From assembly GCA_002422785.1 (NCBI GenBank), contig DITK01000042.1, positions 1-19,474 on the forward strand: 19,474 nt of DNA, given 5' to 3'. Positions 1 through 7,707 of the stretch are shown here, piece after piece (within the stretch, counting starts at the first letter, position 1; each line of letters starts with the position of its first letter). Source of the stretch: Francisellaceae bacterium UBA6186 (GTDB lineage Bacteria; Pseudomonadota; Gammaproteobacteria; UBA6186; Azoamicaceae). Made by a program: the position numbers and the translations under genes. Below the pieces are notes generated by a model. The model saw only the letters and a program-made list of their open reading frames with translations. It had not been told where the DNA came from and did not search any database.

Positions 1-671
1 GCATTTATTTGTTGGTCGGTACCAGTGTCGGTATCTTTGATTGTTAATAATGTAAAAGCTTCTGTTAGTAATATGCGGTTATTATTAATATTACTTAAGT
101 CTATAGTGAATGGATCCCTGGTAAATTTAGTTAATTTAGTGGGTAGTTCGTTGTTTTTATTATATCCTTTGACAATATGTGTGTAAATTTCACTTTCCCC
201 CATATTAAGAAATCCATCTTGATGACAGTGTTGTTGTATCATTTGTGTTAAAGTAGCAATTGATGTTGAATTAATAGTTGATGGCAGCTTCTTTAGTAAT
301 TCGGTACAGAAGTCGTCAAAAGATACATTATCTAATGATATTTGTTCTTCGGGTGTAGTTGGTAAAATAATAATAAATTTAGTTCTTTCTATATCAACAT
401 TAGTACGTTGTCTGTTGTCATTAACATGTTTCAAATGATTATTTAATGCATCCATATTATGGTGGGGGTATTCATAGTTGAATAATTGATGATCTGCATT
501 TAAATTTTCTTGCGAGCCTATGGGTATTAATTCGCCAGATCCTGAATTGCCAGTATGAGAATTCCTGAAATTGCTTTGGTTGTTGAATATATTTTTTAAC
601 CATGCGCCAATGCTATTAAACTTGGCACTTACCCATGTCCCAATGTTAATAAATATATTTTTTAAGTTCAT
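1..671 (-). CDS. Unrecognised protein, C-terminus beyond the left edge
   Basis: An open frame of 223 codons runs from an ATG at 671-669 to the window edge without a stop, so the 3' end is missing. An AGGA motif lies about 9 bases before the ATG. The N-terminus (MNLKNIFINIGTWVSAKF...) could form an amphipathic helix with regularly spaced Trp/Ile/Phe. It is followed by a Ser/Gly/Asn-rich linker (about residues 35-60) and a polar, Asn/Thr-rich region with a short hydrophobic strand (about 98-104). I see no signal peptide, no membrane helix and no family motif. It is transcribed divergently from the 675-aa gene at 902, across a 230-bp region that may hold shared control sites. The uninterrupted frame and ordinary codon use support a real gene. 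The function is unknown. Confidence 0.7.
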   Translation of the reverse strand, partial: MNLKNIFINIGTWVSAKFNSIGAWLKNIFNNQSNFRNSHTGNSGSGELIPIGSQENLNADHQLFNYEYPHHNMDALNNHLKHVNDNRQRTNVDIERTKFIIILPTTPEEQISLDNVSFDDFCTELLKKLPSTINSTSIATLTQMIQQHCHQDGFLNMGESEIYTHIVKGYNKNNELPTKLTKFTRDPFTIDLSNINNNRILLTEAFTLLTIKDTDTGTDQQIN

Positions 672-689
672 GATTAAAGATCCTAATAT

Positions 690-718
690 ATATTATGCAA
701 AATATAAATAACTGTTAA
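690..718 (-). promoter_or_regulatory. Possible sigma-70-like promoter for the left-edge gene
   Basis: Read on the minus strand, TTAACA (718-713) and TAATAT (695-690) are 17 bases apart, about 20 bases before the ATG at 671. Such matches arise easily in AT-rich DNA, so this is tentative. Confidence 0.3.
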
Positions 719-733
719 TTAATTATGACAGTT
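710..733. repeat. Inverted repeat in the divergent intergenic region
   Basis: AACTGT (710-715) and ACAGTT (728-733) form an inverted repeat with a 12-base AT-rich centre. It overlaps the -35 element of the proposed minus-strand promoter, so it could be an operator. The rest of 672-901 is AT-rich; the only other signal I could support is the AAGGAG ribosome binding site at 889-894. Confidence 0.3.
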
Positions 734-901
734 TAATTTAATAAAAAGTTCCATTTGTTAAATCCATATTTTTTAGTGTAGATCATCTGGTTACCATTTA
801 AATTACTAATAAAAGTCATGACATAATTAGTATTATATAGCTATTAACCATTCGGTATAAATATCTTGTTTTTAATTTAATTATTATAAAGGAGATATTT
901 T

Positions 902-2929
902 GTGCCATCATTTTTAAAAAAACTTATTAAACATCCAGTTAAAGTAATTACAGCACCTATTAGAGAAGTAGTGAAACACGTGCCACTGGTGGGGCACTCT
1001 GCCGATAAGGTTTTGAGAGAAGCAGCTAGAGTTGTCGATAATACGGCAGGAGCTGCCGTAAACTTAGTTGGCGAGGTTGTAGATTTGGTTGGAGACATGG
1101 CCCACGATACAGTTGATATAGTTACCGGAAAATCAAAAATAAAAAAACAAGCAGAGCAACAAATTCAAAAGAGCAAAATAGAATTTGATCGAATGAAAAA
1201 TAATAGTTTAAACGATCTGGATATTAGCTATCAAGAAAGTTTACAAGAGATCCAGGTTGTTATGCAAAATATAGAAGCAGAAAAACAAAGATTATTAGAT
1301 CAAAAAGCCGTAGATCTAGAAGTTAATTATGATCAAGCAATGCAATTGTTAATAACAGGATCGGCCGTAGCAGAAGACGCAACAAGATTGTTAACAGCAG
1401 CAAGAGATGATGGAATGCAAAGCATTGAAACATTAGATCAACAATTTCAAGAACAAATGTTGGCTTTTGCAGAGGAAATTAATGCCAGGTATCAGCCATT
1501 ATTAGAACAATGCGATAATGATTTACAAGCAATCACAGCATACGAACAAGCTATGGCTTTAGAGTACGAAAATCAATACGGCAGCATTGTTGCGCAATAT
1601 AATTCACAGTTACAAGACATTATATCAAATATTCAAGAACGTAAAAAGAAAGCTATAAAAAAAGCCAATATAAATTTTGCCATAACAGTTGGGAGTTCGA
1701 TAGTCGCTAGGGTTGTTGCACCGAAAATAGTCGCTGCATTACAGATACAGACTAAGGTTGGTGCTGCAATGGTTAATGCTACAACTTTTTCTACTGTTAA
1801 TTCTATAGCTACTGGTCAGATAGCACGATTGCCATCGATTGTGCTGAAAAACACCTTAACTAGTGGAGCCTTAGCTATCACGGGTTTGGATACGGCATTT
1901 ATTGGCAGAGAAGAAATAGCTACCAGTAGTCAGCAAGGATTACAGCAACTGGCGCAAACTGCATCGGTTGCAGGGGTAAGAGCCGCAGTTCTTGGGGAAA
2001 ATATAGTGGGGGCTGTTATTGCTGCTGGATTACAAGAAGGCATGATAGATATCGCAATAACTGCAGTGAAAGGGCTATATTCGCCAGACAATAATATGCC
2101 AATTCATACTCCAGATAATAATATGGAGCCAAAAAATACCAATACCATGGCTGATATAAATCCTTTTGGATTAGAAAAAGTAAGAACAATTGATGATAAA
2201 TATGGGTTGTTTATCTCTAATGCCAAAGCAAGAGATTATTGGCGAGGGCATTCTTTGGAAGCTGTAGCAGAGGCAGCATCAAGCAGTAATGCGTCTGATA
2301 ATTTATCAGTAATGCAGAGTAATAACACATTTCATCCCATACCTGCTATTTATAGCCATCGGGTTAGTTTATTCAATAATCCTACATCAGAATATCGAAC
2401 AACACATGCATATGATTTGGTTAGTTATGGAAATGAAAAAGCCAATATTGGTTTTAGACCTTATATTAGTTCACATACCAGTATAGAAAGATCTCATTTA
2501 GCTCCAAATTTACAAGCAAGTGTAAGTACTGATATTAGTTTTGGGGTTAATATCGCTAATATTCAGCATCGCAACTTTAGTGTTGGTTTGGATGTGTTAC
2601 GATTTGATAAATCAGATACGCTACAGATGTCTGCACGTCCAAAAATTTTATTTGGTTACAGTCAAGCTGGTATTTTGATGAATGATTTTGTTCAACATAA
2701 GAGAGGAGCATTGGCAACTGTTTCAGCACAATTAACCGATGTACCGGTGCCATTGTTAGGCTCTTGTAATGGAACTGTTAGGGCAGATTTCATAGGTTTT
2801 AACTCAAATACTCAGGTGACTAAAAAAGCATTGTTTTATACCGCAGACTTTACTGCAGATATATCTTGTGCCAGAACAAATATAGATCCATTAGCACCAA
2901 ATGTTAAAGCCAATAAACTTATACCATAA
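902..2929 (+). CDS. Unrecognised 675-aa protein with long coiled coil
   Basis: The frame starts at a GTG preceded by a good AAGGAG site (889-894, 7-base spacing) and stops at TAA 2927-2929. The N-terminus (about 1-75) looks like a series of amphipathic helices; there is no signal peptide. About residues 78-255 are Gln/Glu/Lys-rich and strongly predicted by eye to be a long coiled coil. A hydrophobic Ala/Val/Gly-rich segment follows (about 257-390), loosely reminiscent of the DUF637 region of filamentous-haemagglutinin-type toxins, although I would not rely on this. After an Asn/Pro linker with a repeated PDNNM motif (about 395-415), the C-terminal 225 residues alternate polar and hydrophobic residues as in beta-rich folds. 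An effector, surface or structural protein is possible. The function is unknown. Confidence 0.85.
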   Translation: MPSFLKKLIKHPVKVITAPIREVVKHVPLVGHSADKVLREAARVVDNTAGAAVNLVGEVVDLVGDMAHDTVDIVTGKSKIKKQAEQQIQKSKIEFDRMKNNSLNDLDISYQESLQEIQVVMQNIEAEKQRLLDQKAVDLEVNYDQAMQLLITGSAVAEDATRLLTAARDDGMQSIETLDQQFQEQMLAFAEEINARYQPLLEQCDNDLQAITAYEQAMALEYENQYGSIVAQYNSQLQDIISNIQERKKKAIKKANINFAITVGSSIVARVVAPKIVAALQIQTKVGAAMVNATTFSTVNSIATGQIARLPSIVLKNTLTSGALAITGLDTAFIGREEIATSSQQGLQQLAQTASVAGVRAAVLGENIVGAVIAAGLQEGMIDIAITAVKGLYSPDNNMPIHTPDNNMEPKNTNTMADINPFGLEKVRTIDDKYGLFISNAKARDYWRGHSLEAVAEAASSSNASDNLSVMQSNNTFHPIPAIYSHRVSLFNNPTSEYRTTHAYDLVSYGNEKANIGFRPYISSHTSIERSHLAPNLQASVSTDISFGVNIANIQHRNFSVGLDVLRFDKSDTLQMSARPKILFGYSQAGILMNDFVQHKRGALATVSAQLTDVPVPLLGSCNGTVRADFIGFNSNTQVTKKALFYTADFTADISCARTNIDPLAPNVKANKLIP

Positions 2930-2937
2930 TTAGCATC

Positions 2938-2975
2938 TTTATAGGCAGTGTAGTTGCGCTGCCTATAAACTTTAA
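2938..2975 (+). terminator. Hairpin terminator after the coiled-coil gene
   Basis: TTTATAGGCAG (2938-2948) pairs perfectly with CTGCCTATAAA (2959-2969) over 11 bp with a 10-base loop, 9 bases after the stop codon. The following T-rich tract (CTTTAATAACT) is weak, so termination may be partial. Confidence 0.65.
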
Positions 2976-3016
2976 TAACTATCATAAATCTAACTCACAA
3001 ACATATTTTATATAGC

Positions 3017-3036
3017 TATTTATTAATTAATAAATA
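3017..3036. repeat. Perfect 20-bp AT-only palindrome upstream of glmU
   Basis: TATTTATTAATTAATAAATA reads the same on both strands and lies 53-72 bases before the glmU start, near where a promoter would be expected. It could be an operator, or a chance palindrome in AT-rich DNA. Confidence 0.35.
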
Positions 3037-3088
3037 TCTTAATATATCACCATAATTTAAGTTTTTTGGTTATGTTTAGGATTGGTAT

Positions 3089-4504
3089 ATGGGCTATGGG
3101 GTTATAATTTTAGCGGCTGGTGATAGTAAAAGAATGCGGTCAGATATTCCCAAAGTATTACATAAATTAGCTGGCAGACCGATATTATCCCGTTCTTTGT
3201 CTGCGGTTTTTGGGGTTGAGTCTATTAAAGAAATTGTAATAGTGGGTGGCTCGAATATAGAAACTTTACAGTCTTTTTATAATACTGAGGTATTAGATAA
3301 CAAAAATAACAACTATCAAATATATTGGGCGCATCAACAGCTGCCTTTAGGTACTGCAAATGCAGTTATGGTTGGTTTATCTAAAATTAACCAAGAAATT
3401 AATAAAATTATAGTGTTGTCTGGTGATATTCCATTAATTTCTGCCAACACTTTAAATAAATTAATATCTAACACCAATAGCAAATCTGTAGGAATAATTA
3501 CTGGCACAGTTGCTAACCCTCAAGGTTTAGGAAGAATAATTAGAGATAGTAATAATAATTTTTTAAAAATAGCAGAAGAAGTAGATGCCAGCAATTTGGA
3601 AAAAAAAATAACCGAAGTAAATGTAGGTATATATTTGTTTCCAAAAGAATTTTTAGTGCAATCATTACCAAAAATTAATAATCATAATAGGCAAAAAGAA
3701 TATTATTTGACGGATGTTATGGCGTTAGCTGTTGCGCAAAATATAAGTATTGTAACCACAACCACCGATAATAGTTTGGAAAATGTTAGTGTGAATACTA
3801 GGCAACAACTAATAGCATTAGAGCGTCAATATCAAGTGTGGCAAGCGAATTATTTTATCGAACAAGGGGTTACTATATTAGATCCAAGCAGATTTGATAT
3901 TAGGGGAGAGGTTGAAATAGCACCTGATGTTGAAATTGACATCAATGTTATATTAGCAGGTAAAGTTGTTGTTGCTAAAGGTGCTAAAATTGGTGCTAAT
4001 TGTTACATCAAAGATACTATAATTGGCCCGAATGTTATTATTGAACCAAATACCATAATAGATGGTGCTATAATTTATTCACAGGCAATTATTGGGCCGT
4101 TTGCTAGGATCAGGCCAAAAACTAATATTGCGGCAAATGCTAAAATTGGTAATTTTGTAGAAATAAAAGCTGCGATTGTTGGAGAAAAAAGTAAAATAAA
4201 TCACCTTAGCTATATTGGTGACGCAATTATAGGTAGTAATGTAAATATCGGAGCAGGAAGTATTACTTGTAATTATGATGGTGCCAATAAGCATGTTACT
4301 GTAATAGAAGATAATGTGTTAATTGGCTCGGCATGTCAATTAATCGCACCAATTACTGTTGAAAAAAATGCAACGCTTGCAGCTGGTACCACGCTAATAC
4401 AGCCTGCTCCAGCTTCTAAGCTTACTTTAAATAAAAAAAATCAATATAGCGTTAATTGGCAAAGACCAGTTAAAAAACAATCAGCTAAAATATCAGATAA
4501 GTAG
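3089..4504 (+). CDS. glmU: Bifunctional GlcNAc-1-P uridyltransferase / GlcN-1-P acetyltransferase
   Basis: GlmU makes UDP-GlcNAc in the cytoplasm: its C-terminal half acetylates glucosamine-1-P with acetyl-CoA and its N-terminal half transfers UMP from UTP. At 471 aa it is close to the 456 of E. coli GlmU. The N-terminal nucleotidyltransferase (about 1-235) has the ILAAG loop, the conserved Arg15 and the PKVLH motif (Lys22). The GTRM part of the usual signature reads SKRM here. The C-terminal left-handed beta-helix (about 255-450) shows hexapeptide repeats and the acetyltransferase residues: RPK, EIKAA, NHLSYIG (His372), NIGAG, CNYDGANK, GSAC and LAAGT. The start has an AGGA about 7 bases upstream. 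It is followed after 12 bases by glmS, its pathway neighbour, so the two are probably co-transcribed. Confidence 0.97.
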   Translation: MGYGVIILAAGDSKRMRSDIPKVLHKLAGRPILSRSLSAVFGVESIKEIVIVGGSNIETLQSFYNTEVLDNKNNNYQIYWAHQQLPLGTANAVMVGLSKINQEINKIIVLSGDIPLISANTLNKLISNTNSKSVGIITGTVANPQGLGRIIRDSNNNFLKIAEEVDASNLEKKITEVNVGIYLFPKEFLVQSLPKINNHNRQKEYYLTDVMALAVAQNISIVTTTTDNSLENVSVNTRQQLIALERQYQVWQANYFIEQGVTILDPSRFDIRGEVEIAPDVEIDINVILAGKVVVAKGAKIGANCYIKDTIIGPNVIIEPNTIIDGAIIYSQAIIGPFARIRPKTNIAANAKIGNFVEIKAAIVGEKSKINHLSYIGDAIIGSNVNIGAGSITCNYDGANKHVTVIEDNVLIGSACQLIAPITVEKNATLAAGTTLIQPAPASKLTLNKKNQYSVNWQRPVKKQSAKISDK

Positions 4505-4516
4505 TGGGGTTTTTAT

Positions 4517-6370
4517 ATGTGCGGAATTATTGCGGCAATCGCAGAAAGAAATGTAGTGCCAATTTTGATCGAAGGTTTAAAAAAATTAGAGTATAGAGGA
4601 TACGATTCTGCAGGTCTTGCTGTTATTCATAATAACAAATTTTTATTACATAAATCTAAAGGTAAAGTTAAAGTTTTACAAGAAATAGTACAAAAAAATT
4701 ATATTCAAGGTAGGATAGGTATTGCTCATACTAGATGGGCTACGCATGGCAAGCCTAGCGAAATTAATGCGCATCCACATGTAGTAAATAATACCATTGC
4801 TATAGTTCATAATGGCATTATTGAAAATTATCATGAATTACAAGCTGATCTAGAGGTGCAACAAAATTTTAATTTTAAATCTGAAACTGATAGTGAAGTT
4901 ATTGCGGCTAAAATATATTTTTATAGATTGCAAGGGATAGATTTTTTATCAGCAGTTATAAAAACATGCAAAGAATTACGAGGTGCGTATTCTATTTGTG
5001 TCATCGATGTGCTTAATCCACAGCAAATAATAGCGGCCAGGTGTGGCAGTCCTTTGGTTGTTGGGGTTGGGGTTGGAGAGTATTTCTTTGCGTCCGATAG
5101 TTTAGCATTGCAGAATTTAACTCAAAATTTGATATACCTTAAAGATGGGGATGTTGCCGTTATGTCTGGTGATGGGGTTGAAATTTATGGATTGTCTGGC
5201 AAAAAAGTTAAACGAGATAAATCACAGCTAGCTGTGTTGCAAGATATGGCGGATAAGGGCCATTACAGGCATTTTATGTTGAAAGAGATTTTTGAACAGC
5301 CAAAGGCTATCGCTGCAACCCTGGAAGGTAGAATAGTTAAAGATCATATTACCCCATCTTTTTTAGGCGTGAATGCTAAAGACATTTTAAATTCGTGTAA
5401 AAATATTCAAATCATAGCTTGTGGTACTAGTTTCCATGCTGGATTAATTGCCAAATATTGGTTTGAAGAATTTGCTGGCATTCATTGTCAAGTTGATATA
5501 GCTAGCGAATTTAGATACGCCCATAAAGTAATTTTACCAGATACTTTATTAATTACTATATCGCAATCAGGCGAGACGGCAGATACTATTGGCGCTTTAA
5601 AAAAGACGCTTGCGCTTTCTTGCCTTGAGTTTGAAAAATATTGTGGATTTTTAACTATTTGTAATGTTCCAGAAAGTTCTTTAGTGCGTTATTCAGAATT
5701 GACAGCTTTAACCAATGCTGGTCCTGAAGTAGGGGTGGCATCGACTAAAGCCTTTACATCGCAACTAGTAGCTCTCTTAATGTTGCTAGAAATTTTTATA
5801 GCTAAATTGCCTTTGAAACATGCTTTAGATAGTAAGAAAATTATTACTAATTTGCAAAATTTACCAGAAATTTTAGAAAAAGTTTTAAAGCTGTCGAGCC
5901 AGATTAATGTGATTGCCAAGATATTTGAACATAAAAAAAGTGCTTTGTTTTTAGCTAGGGGGTTATTATTTCCTTTAGCATTAGAGGGTGCTTTAAAGTT
6001 AAAAGAACTTTCCTATATTCACGCCGAGGCACATCCAGCTGGGGAATTAAAGCACGGTCCTTTGGCTTTAGTTGATGATGAAATGCCGGTCGTGGTATTA
6101 ATGTCTAAAGACGATTTAATAGACAAATTAAAATCTAACATTCAAGAAGTTCAAGCTAGAGGAGGTAATATAATAATATTTGCTGATCAATCTATAGAAT
6201 GGAAATCTAAGAAAAATTTGCAAATCATAGAACTTCCTAGTGTACCGTATTGGCTAGCACCAATTGTATATGCTATACCTATGCAATTGCTGGCATATCA
6301 CGTAGCAGTATTAAAAGGTACTGATGTAGATCAGCCTAGAAATTTAGCTAAATCTGTAACAGTAGAATGA
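4517..6370 (+). CDS. glmS: Glutamine--fructose-6-phosphate aminotransferase (isomerizing)
   Basis: GlmS converts fructose-6-P and glutamine to glucosamine-6-P, the first committed step of amino-sugar synthesis and the source of substrate for GlmU via GlmM. At 617 aa it matches the family (about 609). The class II glutaminase domain begins MCGIIAAIA, so Cys2 becomes the N-terminal nucleophile after Met removal; EYRGYDSAG, HTRWATHG and HNGIIENY follow. Two SIS domains (about 290-430 and 460-600) carry CGTSFHAG, SQSGETADT and the ALEGALKLKELSYIHAEA helix. The catalytic His513 (KHGPLAL) and the C-terminal DQPRNLAKSVTVE with its Lys612 are intact. A GTGGGG lies about 7 bases before the ATG. No glmS ribozyme-like leader fits in the 12-base gap after glmU. 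Confidence 0.98.
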   Translation: MCGIIAAIAERNVVPILIEGLKKLEYRGYDSAGLAVIHNNKFLLHKSKGKVKVLQEIVQKNYIQGRIGIAHTRWATHGKPSEINAHPHVVNNTIAIVHNGIIENYHELQADLEVQQNFNFKSETDSEVIAAKIYFYRLQGIDFLSAVIKTCKELRGAYSICVIDVLNPQQIIAARCGSPLVVGVGVGEYFFASDSLALQNLTQNLIYLKDGDVAVMSGDGVEIYGLSGKKVKRDKSQLAVLQDMADKGHYRHFMLKEIFEQPKAIAATLEGRIVKDHITPSFLGVNAKDILNSCKNIQIIACGTSFHAGLIAKYWFEEFAGIHCQVDIASEFRYAHKVILPDTLLITISQSGETADTIGALKKTLALSCLEFEKYCGFLTICNVPESSLVRYSELTALTNAGPEVGVASTKAFTSQLVALLMLLEIFIAKLPLKHALDSKKIITNLQNLPEILEKVLKLSSQINVIAKIFEHKKSALFLARGLLFPLALEGALKLKELSYIHAEAHPAGELKHGPLALVDDEMPVVVLMSKDDLIDKLKSNIQEVQARGGNIIIFADQSIEWKSKKNLQIIELPSVPYWLAPIVYAIPMQLLAYHVAVLKGTDVDQPRNLAKSVTVE

Positions 6371-6399
6371 TTAACATTAATCAATAGTAACAAAAGCAT

Positions 6400-7017
6400 A
6401 TGTGTGGAAGAATTACTTTAACAGCCAATATATCGGAAATTAAAGAGCATTTTGCCTTGCGCCAAGCTTCTGCATCGCTTATTCCTCGTTATAATATTGC
6501 GCCTAATCAGATTGTGGTAGTTGTTAAGAATGATAAACTTGATTTTGCTAATTGGGGTTTTAAGATCGCCAATTCTGTTAATAGCATAATCAATGCTAAA
6601 ATAGAAACCGTATTAGAAAAAAAATGTTTCAATTGGGCCTTTAAAAAACAGCGATGTTTAATAATCGTTAATGGATTTTTTGAATGGAAGACTGTTGGTA
6701 CACAAAAATTGCCTTTTTATATTCAAGTTAAACAACAAGAGGTTTTAGGGTTGGCTGGTATTTTCATTAAAGATAGTTGTATTATTTTGACGAATGGTAC
6801 TGATTATAACAAGTATAAAAATGCTATTCATGATCGAGTTCCATTTGTTATTAATACTAATAGTTATAAAGCATGGTTAAATATTAAAACTCCGATAGAC
6901 TTATTGTGCAGCCCTAGCGTACAAATAGATCAACAAGATTTTTTTATGTACCCAGTGTCATCTAAAGTTAATAATCCTAAATTCGATAATCAAATTTGTA
7001 TTAAATCATTATTATAA
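6400..7017 (+). CDS. SRAP-domain abasic-site processing protein (YedK/HMCES family)
   Basis: SRAP proteins form a thiazolidine crosslink between their N-terminal cysteine and abasic sites in single-stranded DNA, protecting them at replication forks. The signature residues are all present: MCGR (Cys2), PRYNIAP, NAKIET (Asn65), GFFEWK (Glu95) and HDRVP (His144). At 205 aa it is slightly short for the family (about 220), mainly because the segment between WGF and NAK is compressed. The gene begins 29 bases after glmS. No clear ribosome binding site precedes the ATG, so translation may be weak. It lies in a run with an HU-like protein, UvrD and PolA, which fits a DNA-maintenance role, although its closest gene is glmS. 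Confidence 0.93.
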   Translation: MCGRITLTANISEIKEHFALRQASASLIPRYNIAPNQIVVVVKNDKLDFANWGFKIANSVNSIINAKIETVLEKKCFNWAFKKQRCLIIVNGFFEWKTVGTQKLPFYIQVKQQEVLGLAGIFIKDSCIILTNGTDYNKYKNAIHDRVPFVINTNSYKAWLNIKTPIDLLCSPSVQIDQQDFFMYPVSSKVNNPKFDNQICIKSLL

Positions 7018-7050
7018 AGGATTTAATTGTTAAAGACTTGGTGTTGGTCG

Positions 7051-7077
7051 ATAAAAATAGATTAATCTAGTTTTTAT
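7051..7077. terminator. AT-rich hairpin after the SRAP gene, possible weak terminator
   Basis: ATAAAAA (7051-7057), the 12-bp palindrome TAGATTAATCTA (7058-7069) and TTTTTAT (7071-7077) form one extended inverted repeat with a single bulged G. It lies 34 bases after the SRAP stop. The stem has little G+C, so it may instead be a regulatory palindrome before the HU-like gene. Confidence 0.35.
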
Positions 7078-7116
7078 TGATTTTAGCTATAAAATTTTAT
7101 TTTATATAAAAAAACA

Positions 7117-7145
7117 TTGATTTATATAATAAGCATTGGCATAAT
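7117..7145 (+). promoter_or_regulatory. Probable sigma-70-like promoter of the HU-like gene
   Basis: TTGATT (7117-7122) and CATAAT (7140-7145) are separated by 17 bases in a very AT-rich tract. Transcription would begin near 7152, giving a leader of about 40 bases before the start codon at 7193. Confidence 0.5.
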
Positions 7146-7192
7146 TTCCTAAAGTTTATATTTTTAATAACAGTTGTTCAATGGAGAAAGGT

Positions 7193-7621
7193 ATGTCTAA
7201 AACTAAGACTAAAGCTACCGCAAAATCTAATTCTGATATAATTTCCACCGGAAAAGTTAATGTTAATATGCGAGTAAAAACTATCACACCTAAAGTTGTA
7301 GTTTTCAAAGATAAGCAAACTAGAACTCAAATTTTTCAAATTATTTCTGAAAATACTCATCTTAATAAAACTCAAGTAGAACAAGTTTTTGATGAACTTA
7401 ATAGATTAATTGAAGGACATTTAAAAAAACGTGGTTCAGGTGAATTCGTAATTCCAAAAACAGGAATTAAATTACGTAGAATCAAGAAAAAACCTAGCAA
7501 AGAACGTGTTATGGTTAGTCCTTTAACCGGTCAACAAGTTACCATTAGTGCCAAGCCTGCTAGATTATCAGTAAAATTAACAGCTTTGAAAGTATTGAAA
7601 CAAGTAGTCGATAAACAATAG
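7193..7621 (+). CDS. HU/IHF-family DNA-binding protein with basic N-terminal tail
   Basis: The protein is likely a dimeric nucleoid protein that bends DNA. The first in-frame ATG at 7181 would put the ribosome binding site inside the gene. The ATG at 7193 is preceded by GGAG (7183-7186) at 6 bases, so it is preferred and gives 142 aa. Residues 1-40 are Lys/Thr/Ser-rich and probably disordered. The HU fold follows: a helical part with NKTQVEQVFDELNRLIEGHL, GSGEFVIPKTGIKLRRI, the beta-arm SPLTGQQVTISAKPA, and the last helix LTALKVLKQV. Classical HU is about 90 aa. This longer form, with a C-terminal AKPA...VK..ALK.LK pattern, resembles the extended HU-like proteins I know from Legionella/Coxiella-type bacteria. 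It has its own promoter and terminator, as expected for an abundant protein. Confidence 0.9.
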   Translation: MSKTKTKATAKSNSDIISTGKVNVNMRVKTITPKVVVFKDKQTRTQIFQIISENTHLNKTQVEQVFDELNRLIEGHLKKRGSGEFVIPKTGIKLRRIKKKPSKERVMVSPLTGQQVTISAKPARLSVKLTALKVLKQVVDKQ

Positions 7622-7661
7622 GCATCTTATAACCCATCATATATAGTTATGTTAGTGTCTT

Positions 7662-7697
7662 GCCTCCTTCTTATTGGAAGGGGGCTATATTTTTTAT
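7662..7697 (+). terminator. Rho-independent terminator between the HU-like gene and uvrD
   Basis: GCCTCCTTC (7662-7670) pairs with GAAGGGGGC (7677-7685) over 9 bp, including one G-T pair, around a 6-base loop. A T-rich tract (TATATTTTTTAT, 7686-7697) follows. It ends 10 bases before the uvrD start codon, so it could also act on read-through transcripts into uvrD. Confidence 0.85.
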
Positions 7698-7707
7698 AAG
7701 TGCGTGT

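Noticed and set aside
7181..7192. ATG 7181 as the start of the HU-like gene
   Set aside because: The GGAG ribosome binding site lies inside this extension and serves ATG 7193.
7660..7707. Longer uvrD frame from a TTG at 7660
   Set aside because: It would translate the terminator hairpin, has no ribosome binding site, and the added residues do not resemble UvrD N-termini. ATG 7708 fits the family.
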